Shown: positions 1-8,416 of the stretch, piece by piece
How the letters are laid out: each line of letters begins with the position of its first letter
Position numbering within the stretch: position 1 is the first letter of the stretch
Assembly (NCBI RefSeq): GCF_030403505.1
Contig: NZ_JAUEMJ010000002.1
Span: 586,776-650,775, forward strand
DNA: 64,000 nt
Direction: 5' to 3'
Source of the DNA: Glycomyces tritici
GTDB lineage: Bacteria > Actinomycetota > Actinomycetes > Mycobacteriales > Micromonosporaceae
Notes under the pieces: generated by a model
Databases searched by the model: none
What the model was told of the DNA's origin: nothing
Seen by the model: only the letters and a program-made list of their open reading frames with translations
Position numbers and translations under genes: made by a program

Positions 1-680
1 ATCTCGTCGTTCTTGTGGATCTCGCAGTTCTTGAAGAACGGCGGCCGGATGTGGATCTGGTGCGAGCCGCAGCTGGTGCCCTGCATGTAGAACTTCGGCG
101 CGGGGTAGACGCACGAGGTCCCGCCCTGCTGCTCGTAGATCTCCGCCTGCTTGTCGTCGAGCAGCTTGACCACGCCGCCCTTGCCGTCCTCGCCCGCGAT
201 GTCGCCGCTGACCGTCTTGCAGTTCTTGAGGACGGTCTCGGCCTGCTCCTCGAAGGCGTCGAAGTCGTCGCCCTTCCAGAAGCCCGACAGGGACGCCAGG
301 CCCTCCTTGAGCTTCGGCGCGATCGACGCGAACTGCTCCTGGAACTCGACCCACTCGTCGCGGATCGTGTCGAGCGCGAAGTCCGCCTCGGGCTGCGGCC
401 GGATCGAGGCGACCATGCTCTTGATGGACTTGCCCTCGGGGAGCATCATCGTGCCCTCGCGGGCGGCCTTGAGGCTGTCGATCTGCGCCGCCACGGGCAC
501 CGCGGACATGAGCTTCACCCAGGCCGGCTCGGCCGGGTCCTCAGTGGCGTTGGTGCACTCGTCGTGGCTGCACTGCGGGGAGACCTTGAGCGCGTTCTGC
601 GCGGTCGTGAAGTCCGCGCCGCTCTGGCCTTCGGAGAGCTTCCCGTAGTCGGTGCGCTCGAACTGGTCCTCTTCGGACAT
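1..680 (-). CDS. Partial WXG100-like / type VII secretion-associated protein (C-terminus off window)
   Basis: The frame opens at an ATG (complement 678-680) and runs off the left edge, so at least 226 residues are visible and the end is missing. It starts MSEEDQFERTDYGKL. Around residues 125-150 a helical stretch carries WKGDDFDAFEEQAE, a W-x-G-like turn as in WXG100 proteins. Several Cys residues follow in the visible C-terminal part. It lies 54 bp after the 107-aa helical gene at 735-1058 on the same strand, so the two probably form an operon, as ESX substrates often do. No catalytic motif is visible. The assignment rests on the WxG-like helix and the partner gene, so the family is an inference. 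Confidence 0.6.
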   Translation of the reverse strand, partial: MSEEDQFERTDYGKLSEGQSGADFTTAQNALKVSPQCSHDECTNATEDPAEPAWVKLMSAVPVAAQIDSLKAAREGTMMLPEGKSIKSMVASIRPQPEADFALDTIRDEWVEFQEQFASIAPKLKEGLASLSGFWKGDDFDAFEEQAETVLKNCKTVSGDIAGEDGKGGVVKLLDDKQAEIYEQQGGTSCVYPAPKFYMQGTSCGSHQIHIRPPFFKNCEIHKNDE

Positions 681-734
681 GGCGGCTACTCGCTCTCTGC
701 CTCAGGGTGGGTGGCGGTCGGGGGGCGCGGCGCG

Positions 735-1058
735 TCAGAGGAGGTCGGCATAGCCGTCCATCTCGCCCGCGGAGGTCGAGTCCGCCTCCTCGGCCAGGTC
801 GGCGGAGTCGTTGAGGGTCTTGATCATCCCGTGCAGGGCCTCGCGGAGGTCCTGCAGGTTGTCCCAAGTGGTCTGGTGGAACGTCTGGTAGTTCGTGCGC
901 GCGGTCGCGGAGGCGTCGAGCTGCCCGAACGCGGGCAGGAGGCCGAGGCGCTGGCCGTGCTCCATCCGGGGAATGAGGGACTCGAGGTGGTCAAGCTGCT
1001 CGCGGACGAGGGTGCGGTACTCCTCGAGCGCTTCGGTGTCGATTACTCGTTCGGCCAT
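735..1058 (-). CDS. Small helical ESX/WXG100-like protein
   Basis: A 107-aa all-helical, acidic protein (MAERVIDTEALEEY... to ...GEMDGYADLL). Length and composition match the ~100-aa helical hairpins of the WXG100/ESAT-6-like class that leave through type VII secretion systems. The turn is not a clean WxG; a WDN lies near residue 69. The start was placed at the ATG at 1056-1058. The open frame extends upstream to 1277, but that extension is Arg/Ser/Pro-rich and looks non-coding. It is the first gene of a likely two-gene unit with the partial gene at 1-680. No secretion ATPase is visible in the window. Confidence 0.6.
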   Translation of the reverse strand: MAERVIDTEALEEYRTLVREQLDHLESLIPRMEHGQRLGLLPAFGQLDASATARTNYQTFHQTTWDNLQDLREALHGMIKTLNDSADLAEEADSTSAGEMDGYADLL

Positions 1059-1415
1059 GAGGTCGCCTATCCGTTGGTGAACGGCGCCCTGACCCGGTGC
1101 CGGGACAGCGGATCGGTGAGCGCTCTCTGGGGCGCACACCCGCAGAGAGGGTTCGACTCGACTGGCGCGCGCGAGGAGCGGAGATGGCATCAATGATAAG
1201 CACACCTTCCCGAATACCGATGTTCGGCACCGGTCGCACCGAATGTACGTGAACGGATGCATACCAACGGGTTTCAATGTCTTCAGCAGGGTTGAGCTGC
1301 GGCGACGCCGAACCGCCGCCCGCCGTGGAGCGGACGGCGGCCCTCGAGTCCACAGAGGTGTGGTCGGATTCGTTACACGAAGTTCACTATTGAACGAGTT
1401 CGGTTCACCACTGGT
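1059..1415. other. Intergenic region, 357 bp
   Basis: It separates the WXG100-like pair from the end of the sugar-importer operon, both on the minus strand. It must hold the promoter for the WXG100-like pair. A weak -10-like TATCAT can be read on the minus strand near 1194-1199, without a clear -35. Overlapping open frames here have poor codon periodicity. No terminator hairpin with a T-run is obvious after the permease gene. Confidence 0.4.
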
Positions 1416-2297
1416 TCACTGCTTCACCGCGCCCGCGACGAGGCCGGACTGCCAGTACCGCTGCAGGAACAGGAAGGCGATCACCAGCGGGACGATCGAG
1501 AGCAGCGAACCGGTGACCACCAGCGGGATCAGGTCCCCGCTCGCCCCGCCCGCCGCCGCGGCCTGGCCCTGCCAGCGCGCCAGGCCCACCGTGATCGGGT
1601 ACAGCTCAGGGTCGTTGAGCATGATCAGCGGCAGGAAGTAGTTGTTCCAGGTGTGCACCAGGGCGAACAGCAGGACCGTCGCGAAGCCCGGTGCGAGGAG
1701 GCGCAGCACCACTTGGAAGAAGATCCGCAGCTCGCTCGCGCCGTCGATGCGGGCGGCCTCCAGGAGGCTGTCGGGCACCGCGGCCTCCACGTAGACGCGC
1801 ATGAGGAGGAGCCCGAACGGGTTCACCAGCGAGGGCAGGATGATCGCCCAGGGCGTGTCCGCCAGGCCGATCTCGCTGAAGACCAGGTAGGTCGGGATCG
1901 CGAGCGCGGTGGTGGGGACCATGACCGCGCCGAGCACGATCAGGAACATGGTGCGGTTGCCTTTGAACCGGTACTTGGAGAAGCCGTACCCGGCGAGGGC
2001 GGCGAGGAGCGCGCCCCCGCCCGCGGCGGTGACCGCGTACAGGAGCGTGTTCCAGAGCCAGCGGAGGAAGACGCCGTCGTCCTGGGTGAGCGTGAGCTCG
2101 ATGTTCGCGAGGAGGTGGAAGTCGTCGGAGAACCAGAGCCCGAAAGTGGAGAACAGGTCCTCGCTGGTCTTGCTGGAGGCGACGACGAGCCAGAACAGCG
2201 GGAGCAGGAAGTAGGCCGCGGCGGCGAGCATCCCGATGGTGAGGACGGTGCTGCGCCGGGGCTTGCGGCGGCGCGGCTTGATCGCGGTGGTGGTCAT
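1416..2297 (-). CDS. ABC sugar importer permease, MalG type
   Basis: A 293-aa inner-membrane permease of the CUT1 carbohydrate importer family. A basic N-terminus (IKPRRRKPRR) is followed by about six hydrophobic segments, the first at residues 17-40. The cytoplasmic EAA loop, which contacts the ATPase, reads EAARIDGASELRIFFQVVL near residues 180-198. The ATG overlaps the stop of the preceding permease by four bases (ATGA, 2294-2297), so the two are translationally coupled. It is the last gene of binding protein-permease-permease. No ATPase gene lies in the locus, so a shared ATPase of the MsiK type probably energises it. The substrate is probably an oligosaccharide from xyloglucan or xylan, judged from the neighbouring GH31 gene. 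Confidence 0.9.
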   Translation of the reverse strand: MTTTAIKPRRRKPRRSTVLTIGMLAAAAYFLLPLFWLVVASSKTSEDLFSTFGLWFSDDFHLLANIELTLTQDDGVFLRWLWNTLLYAVTAAGGGALLAALAGYGFSKYRFKGNRTMFLIVLGAVMVPTTALAIPTYLVFSEIGLADTPWAIILPSLVNPFGLLLMRVYVEAAVPDSLLEAARIDGASELRIFFQVVLRLLAPGFATVLLFALVHTWNNYFLPLIMLNDPELYPITVGLARWQGQAAAAGGASGDLIPLVVTGSLLSIVPLVIAFLFLQRYWQSGLVAGAVKQ

Positions 2298-3205
2298 CGC
2301 CGGCTCCTGCGGTTGGTGGCGAACATGAAGGCGTACGAGCCGACCAGGATGACCAGGCCGAGCACGAACGAGACGGCGGCGGCGTAGTTGTACTCCTGGC
2401 CCACGAACGCGAGGTTGTAGGCGTACAGGTTGGGCGTGTAGGCGGCGTCGATCACGGTGGGCGCCAAGGACTGCATGAGCTGCGGCTCGTTGAAGAGCTG
2501 GAAGGCGCCGATGATGGAGAAGATCATGCAGACGGCCAGCGCCCCCTTGAGCGCGGGGATCTTGATGCTCCAGGCGGTGCGCCACTGCCCGGCGCCGTCG
2601 ACGGCGGCGGCCTCGTAGATCTCGGCGGGCACCGAGCGCAGGGCCGCGTAGAGGATGACCATGTTGTAGCCGGTGAACTCCCAGAACACGATGTTGGCGA
2701 GGGAGCCGAGCATGAGGTTCGGCCCGAGGAAGTCGGGGGCACTCAGGCCGATCTGCTCGGCGATCTGCGCGAAGGGCCCGAAGTCGGGCCCGTAGAGGAA
2801 GCCCCACATGAGGGTCGCGATGACGCCGGGAACGGCGTACGGGACGAAGATGCCGAGCCGGGTGGTGCGCTTGAGGCGGACGAGGCCGGTGTCGAGCGCG
2901 AGCGCGAAGGCGAGCGCGGCGACCAGCATGATCGGCACCTGGATGAGGAAGAACAGGCAGACGCGGCCGATGCCGGTCCACAGCTGCTCGTCGCCGAAGG
3001 CGCGGGTGTAGTTCTCCAGGCCCACGAAGACGTTGCCGCCCACGAGCTGCTCGCGGAAGAGGCTGAAGTAGGCGGCGTAGAGGAGGGGGACGAGGAACAT
3101 CAGGAGGAACACGATCATGAACGGGGCCACGAACATGTACCCGGCGAGCGTGCGCCTTCGCGCGCCGGCTTGGCGGCGGGTGCGGGTCTGGGTCGTCGCG
3201 GTCAT
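2294..3205 (-). CDS. ABC sugar importer permease, MalF type
   Basis: A 303-aa membrane protein with a basic cytoplasmic N-terminus and six predicted membrane segments, the first at about residues 21-46. The EAA motif (EIYEAAAVDGAGQWRTAW) lies near residues 195-212. MalF-type permeases pair with MalG-type ones to form the channel of CUT1 sugar importers. Both ends overlap neighbours by four bases: its ATG at 3205 sits in the stop of the binding-protein gene, and its stop at 2294 sits in the next start. This gives a tightly coupled three-gene cassette. Confidence 0.9.
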   Translation of the reverse strand: MTATTQTRTRRQAGARRRTLAGYMFVAPFMIVFLLMFLVPLLYAAYFSLFREQLVGGNVFVGLENYTRAFGDEQLWTGIGRVCLFFLIQVPIMLVAALAFALALDTGLVRLKRTTRLGIFVPYAVPGVIATLMWGFLYGPDFGPFAQIAEQIGLSAPDFLGPNLMLGSLANIVFWEFTGYNMVILYAALRSVPAEIYEAAAVDGAGQWRTAWSIKIPALKGALAVCMIFSIIGAFQLFNEPQLMQSLAPTVIDAAYTPNLYAYNLAFVGQEYNYAAAVSFVLGLVILVGSYAFMFATNRRSRR

Positions 3206-4551
3206 GGCTTCCTCACCGTGAATCCTTGGTACTTCGCGTACTCTTCGATGCGCTCCTGCCACGCCTGCATGGCGGCGACGGCGTCGGCCTTCTCGGCCAC
3301 GGCCGTGCCGACGGTGGCGGTGAAGTCGGCGAAGACCTTGTCCTGGAACGGGGCCCACTGGAAGTCGGGCGCGACGGTGGTGCCGATCTCGGCGAAGAGG
3401 CCGTTCACCTCCTGGCCGCCGTAGAACTCGAGGGGCTGACTTGTGAAGGCGGGGTCCTCGAGGAGCGCCTTGGTCGGCGGGTAGAGGAACTGCTCGTTCG
3501 CCATGGTCTCGGTCGACGCCGGGTCGGTGTTGATGAACTGGGCGAAGACGGCGGCGGCGATCGGGTTGCGGGTGGTGGCGAGCACCGCGGAGGTCGAGCC
3601 GCCCCAGTTGGAGGAGACCTCTTGTCCCGCATCCCATTGCGGGAGCGGGGCGACGCGCCAGAGTCCGGCGGTGGAGGCCGCGGCGGACTGGAGGAAGGTC
3701 GGGGCCCAGGCGGGGGCGATCCAGGTGGCGTACTTGCCTTTGTTGAGGGCCTGGTACCACTGGTCGGTGAAGTCGGCGTCGACCGCGATGAGGTCCTGTT
3801 CGGACAGGTCGCCCCAGTACCGGGCGACCTTCTCGGCCTCGGGCGAGGTGAGGTCGACGTTGAGGTCCGGGCCTTCGGAGCCGCCGAACGGATCGGCGCC
3901 GGCCTGCCAGAGCATCGCGGCGAAGAACGCGCCCTGCGAGGGCGCGAAGTTCGTCAGGTGCACCTCGGGGTCGGCCTCGCGCAGCCGCTGGGCGGCGGCG
4001 GCGAAGTCGTCCCAGGTCGCGGGCACTTCGATGCCGTGCGCGCGGAAGATGTCGTCCCGGTAGAGCATGCCCATGGGGCCGGTGTCCTGCGGGATCGCCC
4101 AGACTTCGCCGTTCGCGCCGCTCACCTGCGACCACGCGAACTCGACGAACTGGTCGCCGATCGCGGCGGCGCCGTAGGGGCCGAGGTCGAGCAGGTCTTC
4201 GGTGATGACGAACGAAGGGATCATCTGGAACTCGAGCTGGGCCACGTCGGGGGCGCCGTTCCCGGCGCGCAGGGCGGTGCGCAGCTTCGCGTAGTGCGGG
4301 TTGCCCTGGCCGGCGTTGACGACGTCGACGGTGATCGCCGGGTAGGCGTCCTGGAAGATCGCCACTTCCTTCTCGATGCCGGGGACCCAGGTCCAGAAGT
4401 TCAGTTCCGTGGGCGTCTGCATCGCCTCGTCGATCTGGGCCTGCGTCACGTGCTTCGGCGGGTCGACGGTGTGCCTGCCGCAGGCGGCGAGCGCCAGCGG
4501 GCCCGCCAACGCGGCCGTGAGGCCGGTCCTGCGACTGAAGCGGGGATTCAT
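3202..4551 (-). CDS. Extracellular sugar-binding lipoprotein of ABC importer
   Basis: A 449-aa solute-binding protein (SBP_bac_1 type). The signal peptide ends in the lipobox LALAAC, so it should be lipidated at that Cys and held on the outer face of the membrane. It captures the sugar and delivers it to the two permeases downstream. The body starts ELNFWTWVPGIEKEVAIF, typical of family 1 binding proteins. I chose the ATG at 4551 because AGGAAAGGA lies just upstream; an in-frame ATG at 4581 would add ten residues before the signal peptide. It is the first gene of the importer cassette and lies 56 bp after the lacI stop. Confidence 0.88.
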   Translation of the reverse strand: MNPRFSRRTGLTAALAGPLALAACGRHTVDPPKHVTQAQIDEAMQTPTELNFWTWVPGIEKEVAIFQDAYPAITVDVVNAGQGNPHYAKLRTALRAGNGAPDVAQLEFQMIPSFVITEDLLDLGPYGAAAIGDQFVEFAWSQVSGANGEVWAIPQDTGPMGMLYRDDIFRAHGIEVPATWDDFAAAAQRLREADPEVHLTNFAPSQGAFFAAMLWQAGADPFGGSEGPDLNVDLTSPEAEKVARYWGDLSEQDLIAVDADFTDQWYQALNKGKYATWIAPAWAPTFLQSAAASTAGLWRVAPLPQWDAGQEVSSNWGGSTSAVLATTRNPIAAAVFAQFINTDPASTETMANEQFLYPPTKALLEDPAFTSQPLEFYGGQEVNGLFAEIGTTVAPDFQWAPFQDKVFADFTATVGTAVAEKADAVAAMQAWQERIEEYAKYQGFTVRKP

Positions 4552-4583
4552 CCGGATCGGTCCTTTCCTGTTGCGCGCCATTG

Positions 4584-4597
4584 CGAATCAGGATTCG
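4584..4597. promoter_or_regulatory. Inverted repeat between lacI and importer
   Basis: CGAATC-AG-GATTCG is a 14-bp inverted repeat in the 56-bp gap between the LacI-type gene and the binding-protein gene. It could be a local operator or a weak RNA hairpin that sets differential expression. Only the symmetry is seen; no partner protein can be assigned. Confidence 0.35.
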
Positions 4598-4607
4598 TCC
4601 AATGGCT

Positions 4608-5669
4608 CTACGGCGGGGACAGGGGTGAGGAGGTGGAGCGGGGCGGTGCGGTCGAGGAGCGGACGACGAGTCGGCGGCGCGGTGCGGCCGCCTTCGCCTC
4701 GGGTTCGGGGGCGGCGCCGGGCAGGAGCCGCATGAGGACGTCGAGGGCGTGGGTCGCATCGCCTTCGAAGTCCTGCTGGACGGTGGTCAGCGGCGGTGAG
4801 AGGTAGGCGGCGGCGGGGATGTCGTCGAAGCCGACGAGCGAGACGTCCTCGGGGACGCGTCGCCCGGCCTCGTGGAGCGCCCGGGCGACGCCGATCGCGG
4901 TGTCGTCGTTGGCGCAGAACACGGCCGTGGCCTCGGGCGGGAGGTCGAGGCCGGCGGCGTGGCCGCCGGCGGGGGTCCAGTCGCCCTCCAGGTGCGGGGG
5001 CGGTTCGATGCCGCGGGCGCGGTGGGCCTCGGCCCAGCCTTCGAGGCGTTCGCGGGCCTCCCACCAGTCGAGCGGCCCGGCCACGTGCCAGACCCGCTCG
5101 TGGCCCAGGTCGAGCAGGTGCTCGACGGCTTCGCGGCAGGACGCGGCGGTGCGGCCGCGGGTGAGGGCGACCCGCTCGGCGGGGAGGTCGCCGGCCTGGC
5201 CGAGGCTCACGATCGGCACCCCGGCGTCGGGGCGCACGTGCTGGCCCTCGTCGATGGGCTCGGAGAGGATGACGCCGTCCACGCCTTGGGCGAGCAGCCA
5301 GTCGATCGAGTCCTGGATCGCCTCCGGTTGGCCCTCGGGCGTGTTGGCGACCATGAAGGAGAGCCCGGCGGCGCGGGTGGCGCGTTCCAGGGCCACGAGC
5401 ATGGAGGCCGGGCCGTAGAGGGCGGAGCCGAGCGAGACGACGCCGATGCGCTTGAAGCGGCCGGTGATGAGGGCGCGGGCGGCGGTGTTGGGGCGGAAGC
5501 CGAGTTCGGCGGCGGCGGCGAGGACCTTCTCCCGCAATGCCTCGCTCACGTAGCGCTCGTTGTTGACGACGCGGGAGACGGTCTTCTGCGAGACCCCGGC
5601 CAGGCGCGCCACATCGGTCATGCCGGGCGGGCGGCGCCGGGCATCGTCGGAGGTCGCATGGGCGGTCAT
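4608..5669 (-). CDS. LacI-family transcriptional regulator of the importer locus
   Basis: A 353-aa LacI/GalR regulator. The N-terminal helix-turn-helix (MTDVARLAGVSQKTVSRVVN, from residue 17) is followed by a periplasmic-binding-protein-like sugar-sensing core to about residue 320, and then a Pro/Ala/Arg-rich tail. An ATG at residue 17 would give the more usual LacI start, so the first 16 residues may be untranslated. The gene precedes the importer genes on the same strand and is probably co-transcribed with them. A near-perfect 16-bp palindrome lies 19 bp upstream at 5688-5703, consistent with autorepression relieved by sugar. Confidence 0.9.
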   Translation of the reverse strand: MTAHATSDDARRRPPGMTDVARLAGVSQKTVSRVVNNERYVSEALREKVLAAAAELGFRPNTAARALITGRFKRIGVVSLGSALYGPASMLVALERATRAAGLSFMVANTPEGQPEAIQDSIDWLLAQGVDGVILSEPIDEGQHVRPDAGVPIVSLGQAGDLPAERVALTRGRTAASCREAVEHLLDLGHERVWHVAGPLDWWEARERLEGWAEAHRARGIEPPPHLEGDWTPAGGHAAGLDLPPEATAVFCANDDTAIGVARALHEAGRRVPEDVSLVGFDDIPAAAYLSPPLTTVQQDFEGDATHALDVLMRLLPGAAPEPEAKAAAPRRRLVVRSSTAPPRSTSSPLSPP

Positions 5670-5687
5670 AGGGCTCCAGAATTGAGA

Positions 5688-5703
5688 CTGACTACGTTGT
5701 CAG
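5688..5703. promoter_or_regulatory. Probable LacI operator upstream of lacI-importer operon
   Basis: CTGACTACGTTGTCAG is symmetric except for one base pair (5693/5698), with the central ACGT typical of LacI-family half-sites. It lies between the lacI start (5669) and the GH31 stop (5758), so it can only control lacI and the importer genes behind it. Assignment to this LacI is by position. Confidence 0.65.
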
Positions 5704-5757
5704 ACGTAACCTACGCCTCGCTCCGGAGCCCTGTCAAGCAACGGCCCGATGAGTCGG

Positions 5758-7779
5758 TCAGATAGTACCGACCAGTGCCGCCAGCGCGCCGTCGCGTGCG
5801 AAGACCGGGATCACCTCGATCGGCGCCGCGGCGTCGATCCACCGCCCGCCCGCGTGCACCGCTCCAGAGTGGAGGTCGGTCCAGGACGCGCCCTCGGGCA
5901 GGTAGACGCGGCGGCTCGTCGCACCGGCCTCGATCACGGGGGCCACGAGCACGTCGGGGCCGAACATGTACTGGTCGCCCAGGTCCCAGCAGACCGGGTC
6001 CTGCGGGAACTCGTGGAACATTCCGCGCATGACCGGCTGCCCGTCGGTGTGGGCCTCGTCCATGAGGCGGCGGGTGTAGGGGCGCAGGGCCTCGCGGAGG
6101 CGCACGTAGCGGACCAGGATCTCGTAGACGTCCTCGCCGAAGCTCCACAGCTCGTTGGGAGCGCCGGAGTTGTTGCGCGGCGAGCCGTCGGCGGCCAGGA
6201 CCCGCTCGCTCGGCTGGCGGTCGCCGTGCATGCGCATGACCGGGCAGAACGCCCCGAACTGGAACCAGCGGACCAGGAGCTCCCGGAAGCCCGGGTCCTC
6301 GATGTTCCCGCCGCCGAAACCGCCGATGTCGGTGGTGAACCACGGGATCCCGGCGACCCCCATGTGGACGCCGGCGGTGATCTGGCGGCGGAAGTCGGCC
6401 CAGTCGGAGTGGATGTCGCCCGACCACACGAGGGCGCCGTAGCGCTGGCTGCCGGCCCAGGCGCAGCGCACCAGGTTCACGATCTCCTCTTGCCCTGCGG
6501 CCCTTTGGCCCTCGAAGCACATGCGGGAGAACGCCTGCGGGTAGACGTTGCCGACCTCGACGTTCGGGCCCGCGTGGTAGCGGTAGTTGTCGAAGTCGTA
6601 GACCCCGTACTCCGGTTCGGCCTCGTCGAGCCAGAACAGCTTGATGCCCAGGTCGTGGTAGTTGCGCTTGAGGATCTCCCAGGCCTGCTCGCGGGCACGG
6701 GGGTTCGTCGCGTCCAGGAACATGCTCGGCCCCTGGAAGCTCATCTGGACGCCGTGGCCGCGCTCGGTGCGGACGAGGAGGTTCTCCTTCCTGAACGCGG
6801 CGAAGTTCTCGGACTCGGTCGAGACCTGCGGCCAGACCGAGACCATGAGTTCGACGCCCATGTCCTGGAGCTCCTTGACCATCGCGGCGGGGTCGGGCCA
6901 GAACTCCTCCTCGAAGCGGAAGTCGCCCATCTTGGGCCAGTGGAAGAAGTCCGCGACGATCACGTCGAGCGGCAGGCCGCGGCGCCGGTGCTCGCGGGCG
7001 ACGTCGAGGAGCTGCTCCTGGTTCCAGTACCGCAGCTTGCACTGCCAGTAGCCGAGCCCGTACTCGGGCATGGCGGGGGCGTGGCCGGTCGCGTTCGCGT
7101 AGGCGGCGCTGATCTGCGCGGGTGTCGAGCCGGCGGTGATCCAGTAGTCGAGCTGCCTGGTGGACTCGGCGATCCACTCGGTGCGGTTGGCGGCGAAGGT
7201 GGCCGTGCCGATCGCGGGGTTGTGCCAGAAGAACCCGTACCCGGCGCTGGACTGGACGAAGGGGACGCTCGCCTGCGAGTTGCGGTGCGCCAGCTCGAAG
7301 GTGGAGCCCTTGACGTCGAGGATGTCCTGCTGGTACTGGCCCATGCCGTACAGCCGCTCCCCCGCCGGGGGCTCGAATGCGGCGCGGAGCCGGTGGGAGC
7401 CGCCGGCCAGCGGCCGGAACTCGCGGGCGGTGAGCTTGAGCGCCCCGCCGTCCGGGATCTCGCGCAGCAGGGTGCGGCCCGAGGCGTCGCGGAATTCGAG
7501 GGTGCAGCGGTGGACGGCGTACTCGGTCTGCCAGTCCCAGCCGGCCCATGCGCGCATCACGACGGTGATCGCGCCGTTGACGATCGTCGCGGTGTCGCCG
7601 TCCACAGTGATCTCGACGTCGACCGGTTCGGGTTCGAGCAGCGCGAAGTCGGTGTCGGCCACGTCCCCCGAGGGGCTGCTGCGCACCCGCAGCGAGTCGC
7701 GGCCCCAGGCCTGCACGAGGAGGGTCTCGCCGTCGCCGCGCCAGACGACGGCGTCCGGGGAGGTCTCGAAAGTGTTCAT
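5758..7779 (-). CDS. Glycoside hydrolase family 31, alpha-xylosidase-like
   Basis: A 673-aa GH31 enzyme without signal peptide, so probably cytoplasmic. An N-terminal beta-sandwich (about 1-235) is followed by the catalytic barrel and C-terminal beta domains. The nucleophile is Asp385 in LFWLDEAEPEYG and the acid/base is Asp455 in WSGDIHSDW. PWFTTDIGGF is also characteristic. The WLDEAEPE version resembles alpha-xylosidases acting on xyloglucan oligosaccharides more than alpha-glucosidases, but the substrate is an inference. The gene lies before lacI and the importer on the same strand. An 18-bp palindrome at 7845-7862, about 65 bp upstream, is shared with the 9539-13132 glycosidase gene, so it probably belongs to the second LacI regulon. 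Confidence 0.88.
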   Translation of the reverse strand: MNTFETSPDAVVWRGDGETLLVQAWGRDSLRVRSSPSGDVADTDFALLEPEPVDVEITVDGDTATIVNGAITVVMRAWAGWDWQTEYAVHRCTLEFRDASGRTLLREIPDGGALKLTAREFRPLAGGSHRLRAAFEPPAGERLYGMGQYQQDILDVKGSTFELAHRNSQASVPFVQSSAGYGFFWHNPAIGTATFAANRTEWIAESTRQLDYWITAGSTPAQISAAYANATGHAPAMPEYGLGYWQCKLRYWNQEQLLDVAREHRRRGLPLDVIVADFFHWPKMGDFRFEEEFWPDPAAMVKELQDMGVELMVSVWPQVSTESENFAAFRKENLLVRTERGHGVQMSFQGPSMFLDATNPRAREQAWEILKRNYHDLGIKLFWLDEAEPEYGVYDFDNYRYHAGPNVEVGNVYPQAFSRMCFEGQRAAGQEEIVNLVRCAWAGSQRYGALVWSGDIHSDWADFRRQITAGVHMGVAGIPWFTTDIGGFGGGNIEDPGFRELLVRWFQFGAFCPVMRMHGDRQPSERVLAADGSPRNNSGAPNELWSFGEDVYEILVRYVRLREALRPYTRRLMDEAHTDGQPVMRGMFHEFPQDPVCWDLGDQYMFGPDVLVAPVIEAGATSRRVYLPEGASWTDLHSGAVHAGGRWIDAAAPIEVIPVFARDGALAALVGTI

Positions 7780-7844
7780 CAGGCGCTCAACTTCCTCGTT
7801 GTCGGGCTCGCGCGGGGTTCGGCGCGCCGGACCGGGACCCGAGC

Positions 7845-7862
7845 CAGCGAACCGGTTCGCTG
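7845..7862. promoter_or_regulatory. Operator, perfect 18-bp palindrome before GH31 gene
   Basis: CAGCGAACCGGTTCGCTG is perfectly symmetric. Its 16-bp core AGCGAACCGGTTCGCT recurs exactly at 13181-13196 and with two mismatches at 13236-13251, upstream of the other glycosidase gene. The central CCGG with symmetric arms is LacI-like. It sits between divergent GH31 and VOC genes, so an effect on the VOC gene is possible but the spacing favours GH31. Confidence 0.75.
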
Positions 7863-8017
7863 ATGATCATGCCAAGTCGCGGGGCGCGCGTCAAGGCGTC
7901 GGGCTCCGCCGCCCGCCGTTTCGCGCAGCGGATGTCGGGGGTGGCCCATAGCATGGCGAAACCGGCCGCGGGTCGACTCCCGCGCCCCGGACATGACCGG
8001 CAATGAGGAGGCATGCA

Positions 8018-8383
8018 GTGTCCGACAAGGTCGAGGGCATCGGTGGAGTGGTCTTCCGGGCGAAGGACCCGCTCGCTCTGGCCCGCTGGTACGAGACGCA
8101 TCTGGGCGTGGCCAACGGACTGGAGGGCACCGAGGTGTGGCGGCAGCAGGCCGGGCCGACGATCTTCGCCCCGATGACCGAGTTCCACAGGCTCGGCCCG
8201 CGCCAGGGCGTGATGCTGAACTTCCGCGTCGGGGACCTCGACCGGTTCCTGGACCGGCTCCGCGCCGAGGGCATCGCGATCGACGACGGCGTCGAGACCG
8301 AGGCCGGCGCCGGGCGGTTCGCGTGGATCACCGACCCCGAAGGCAACACGGTCGAGCTGTGGGAGCCCGAAGCCGGCTTGTAA
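8018..8383 (+). CDS. VOC (glyoxalase/dioxygenase superfamily) protein
   Basis: A 121-aa single-module vicinal-oxygen-chelate protein. It begins VSDKVEGIGGVVFRAKDPLALARWYE and ends WITDPEGNTVELWEP, the usual beta-alpha-beta-beta-beta repeats with a C-terminal Glu ligand. The start is GTG at 8018 because GAGGAGG (8005-8011) sits six bases upstream; the in-frame ATG at 8003 overlaps that site. Members are metal-dependent lyases, dioxygenases or resistance proteins, and the substrate cannot be told. It is divergent from GH31 and probably unrelated to sugar use. Confidence 0.82.
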   Translation: MSDKVEGIGGVVFRAKDPLALARWYETHLGVANGLEGTEVWRQQAGPTIFAPMTEFHRLGPRQGVMLNFRVGDLDRFLDRLRAEGIAIDDGVETEAGAGRFAWITDPEGNTVELWEPEAGL

Positions 8384-8416
8384 GTGCGAGTGCCCCGCGA
8401 CGCAGGCGGCGTCCCG

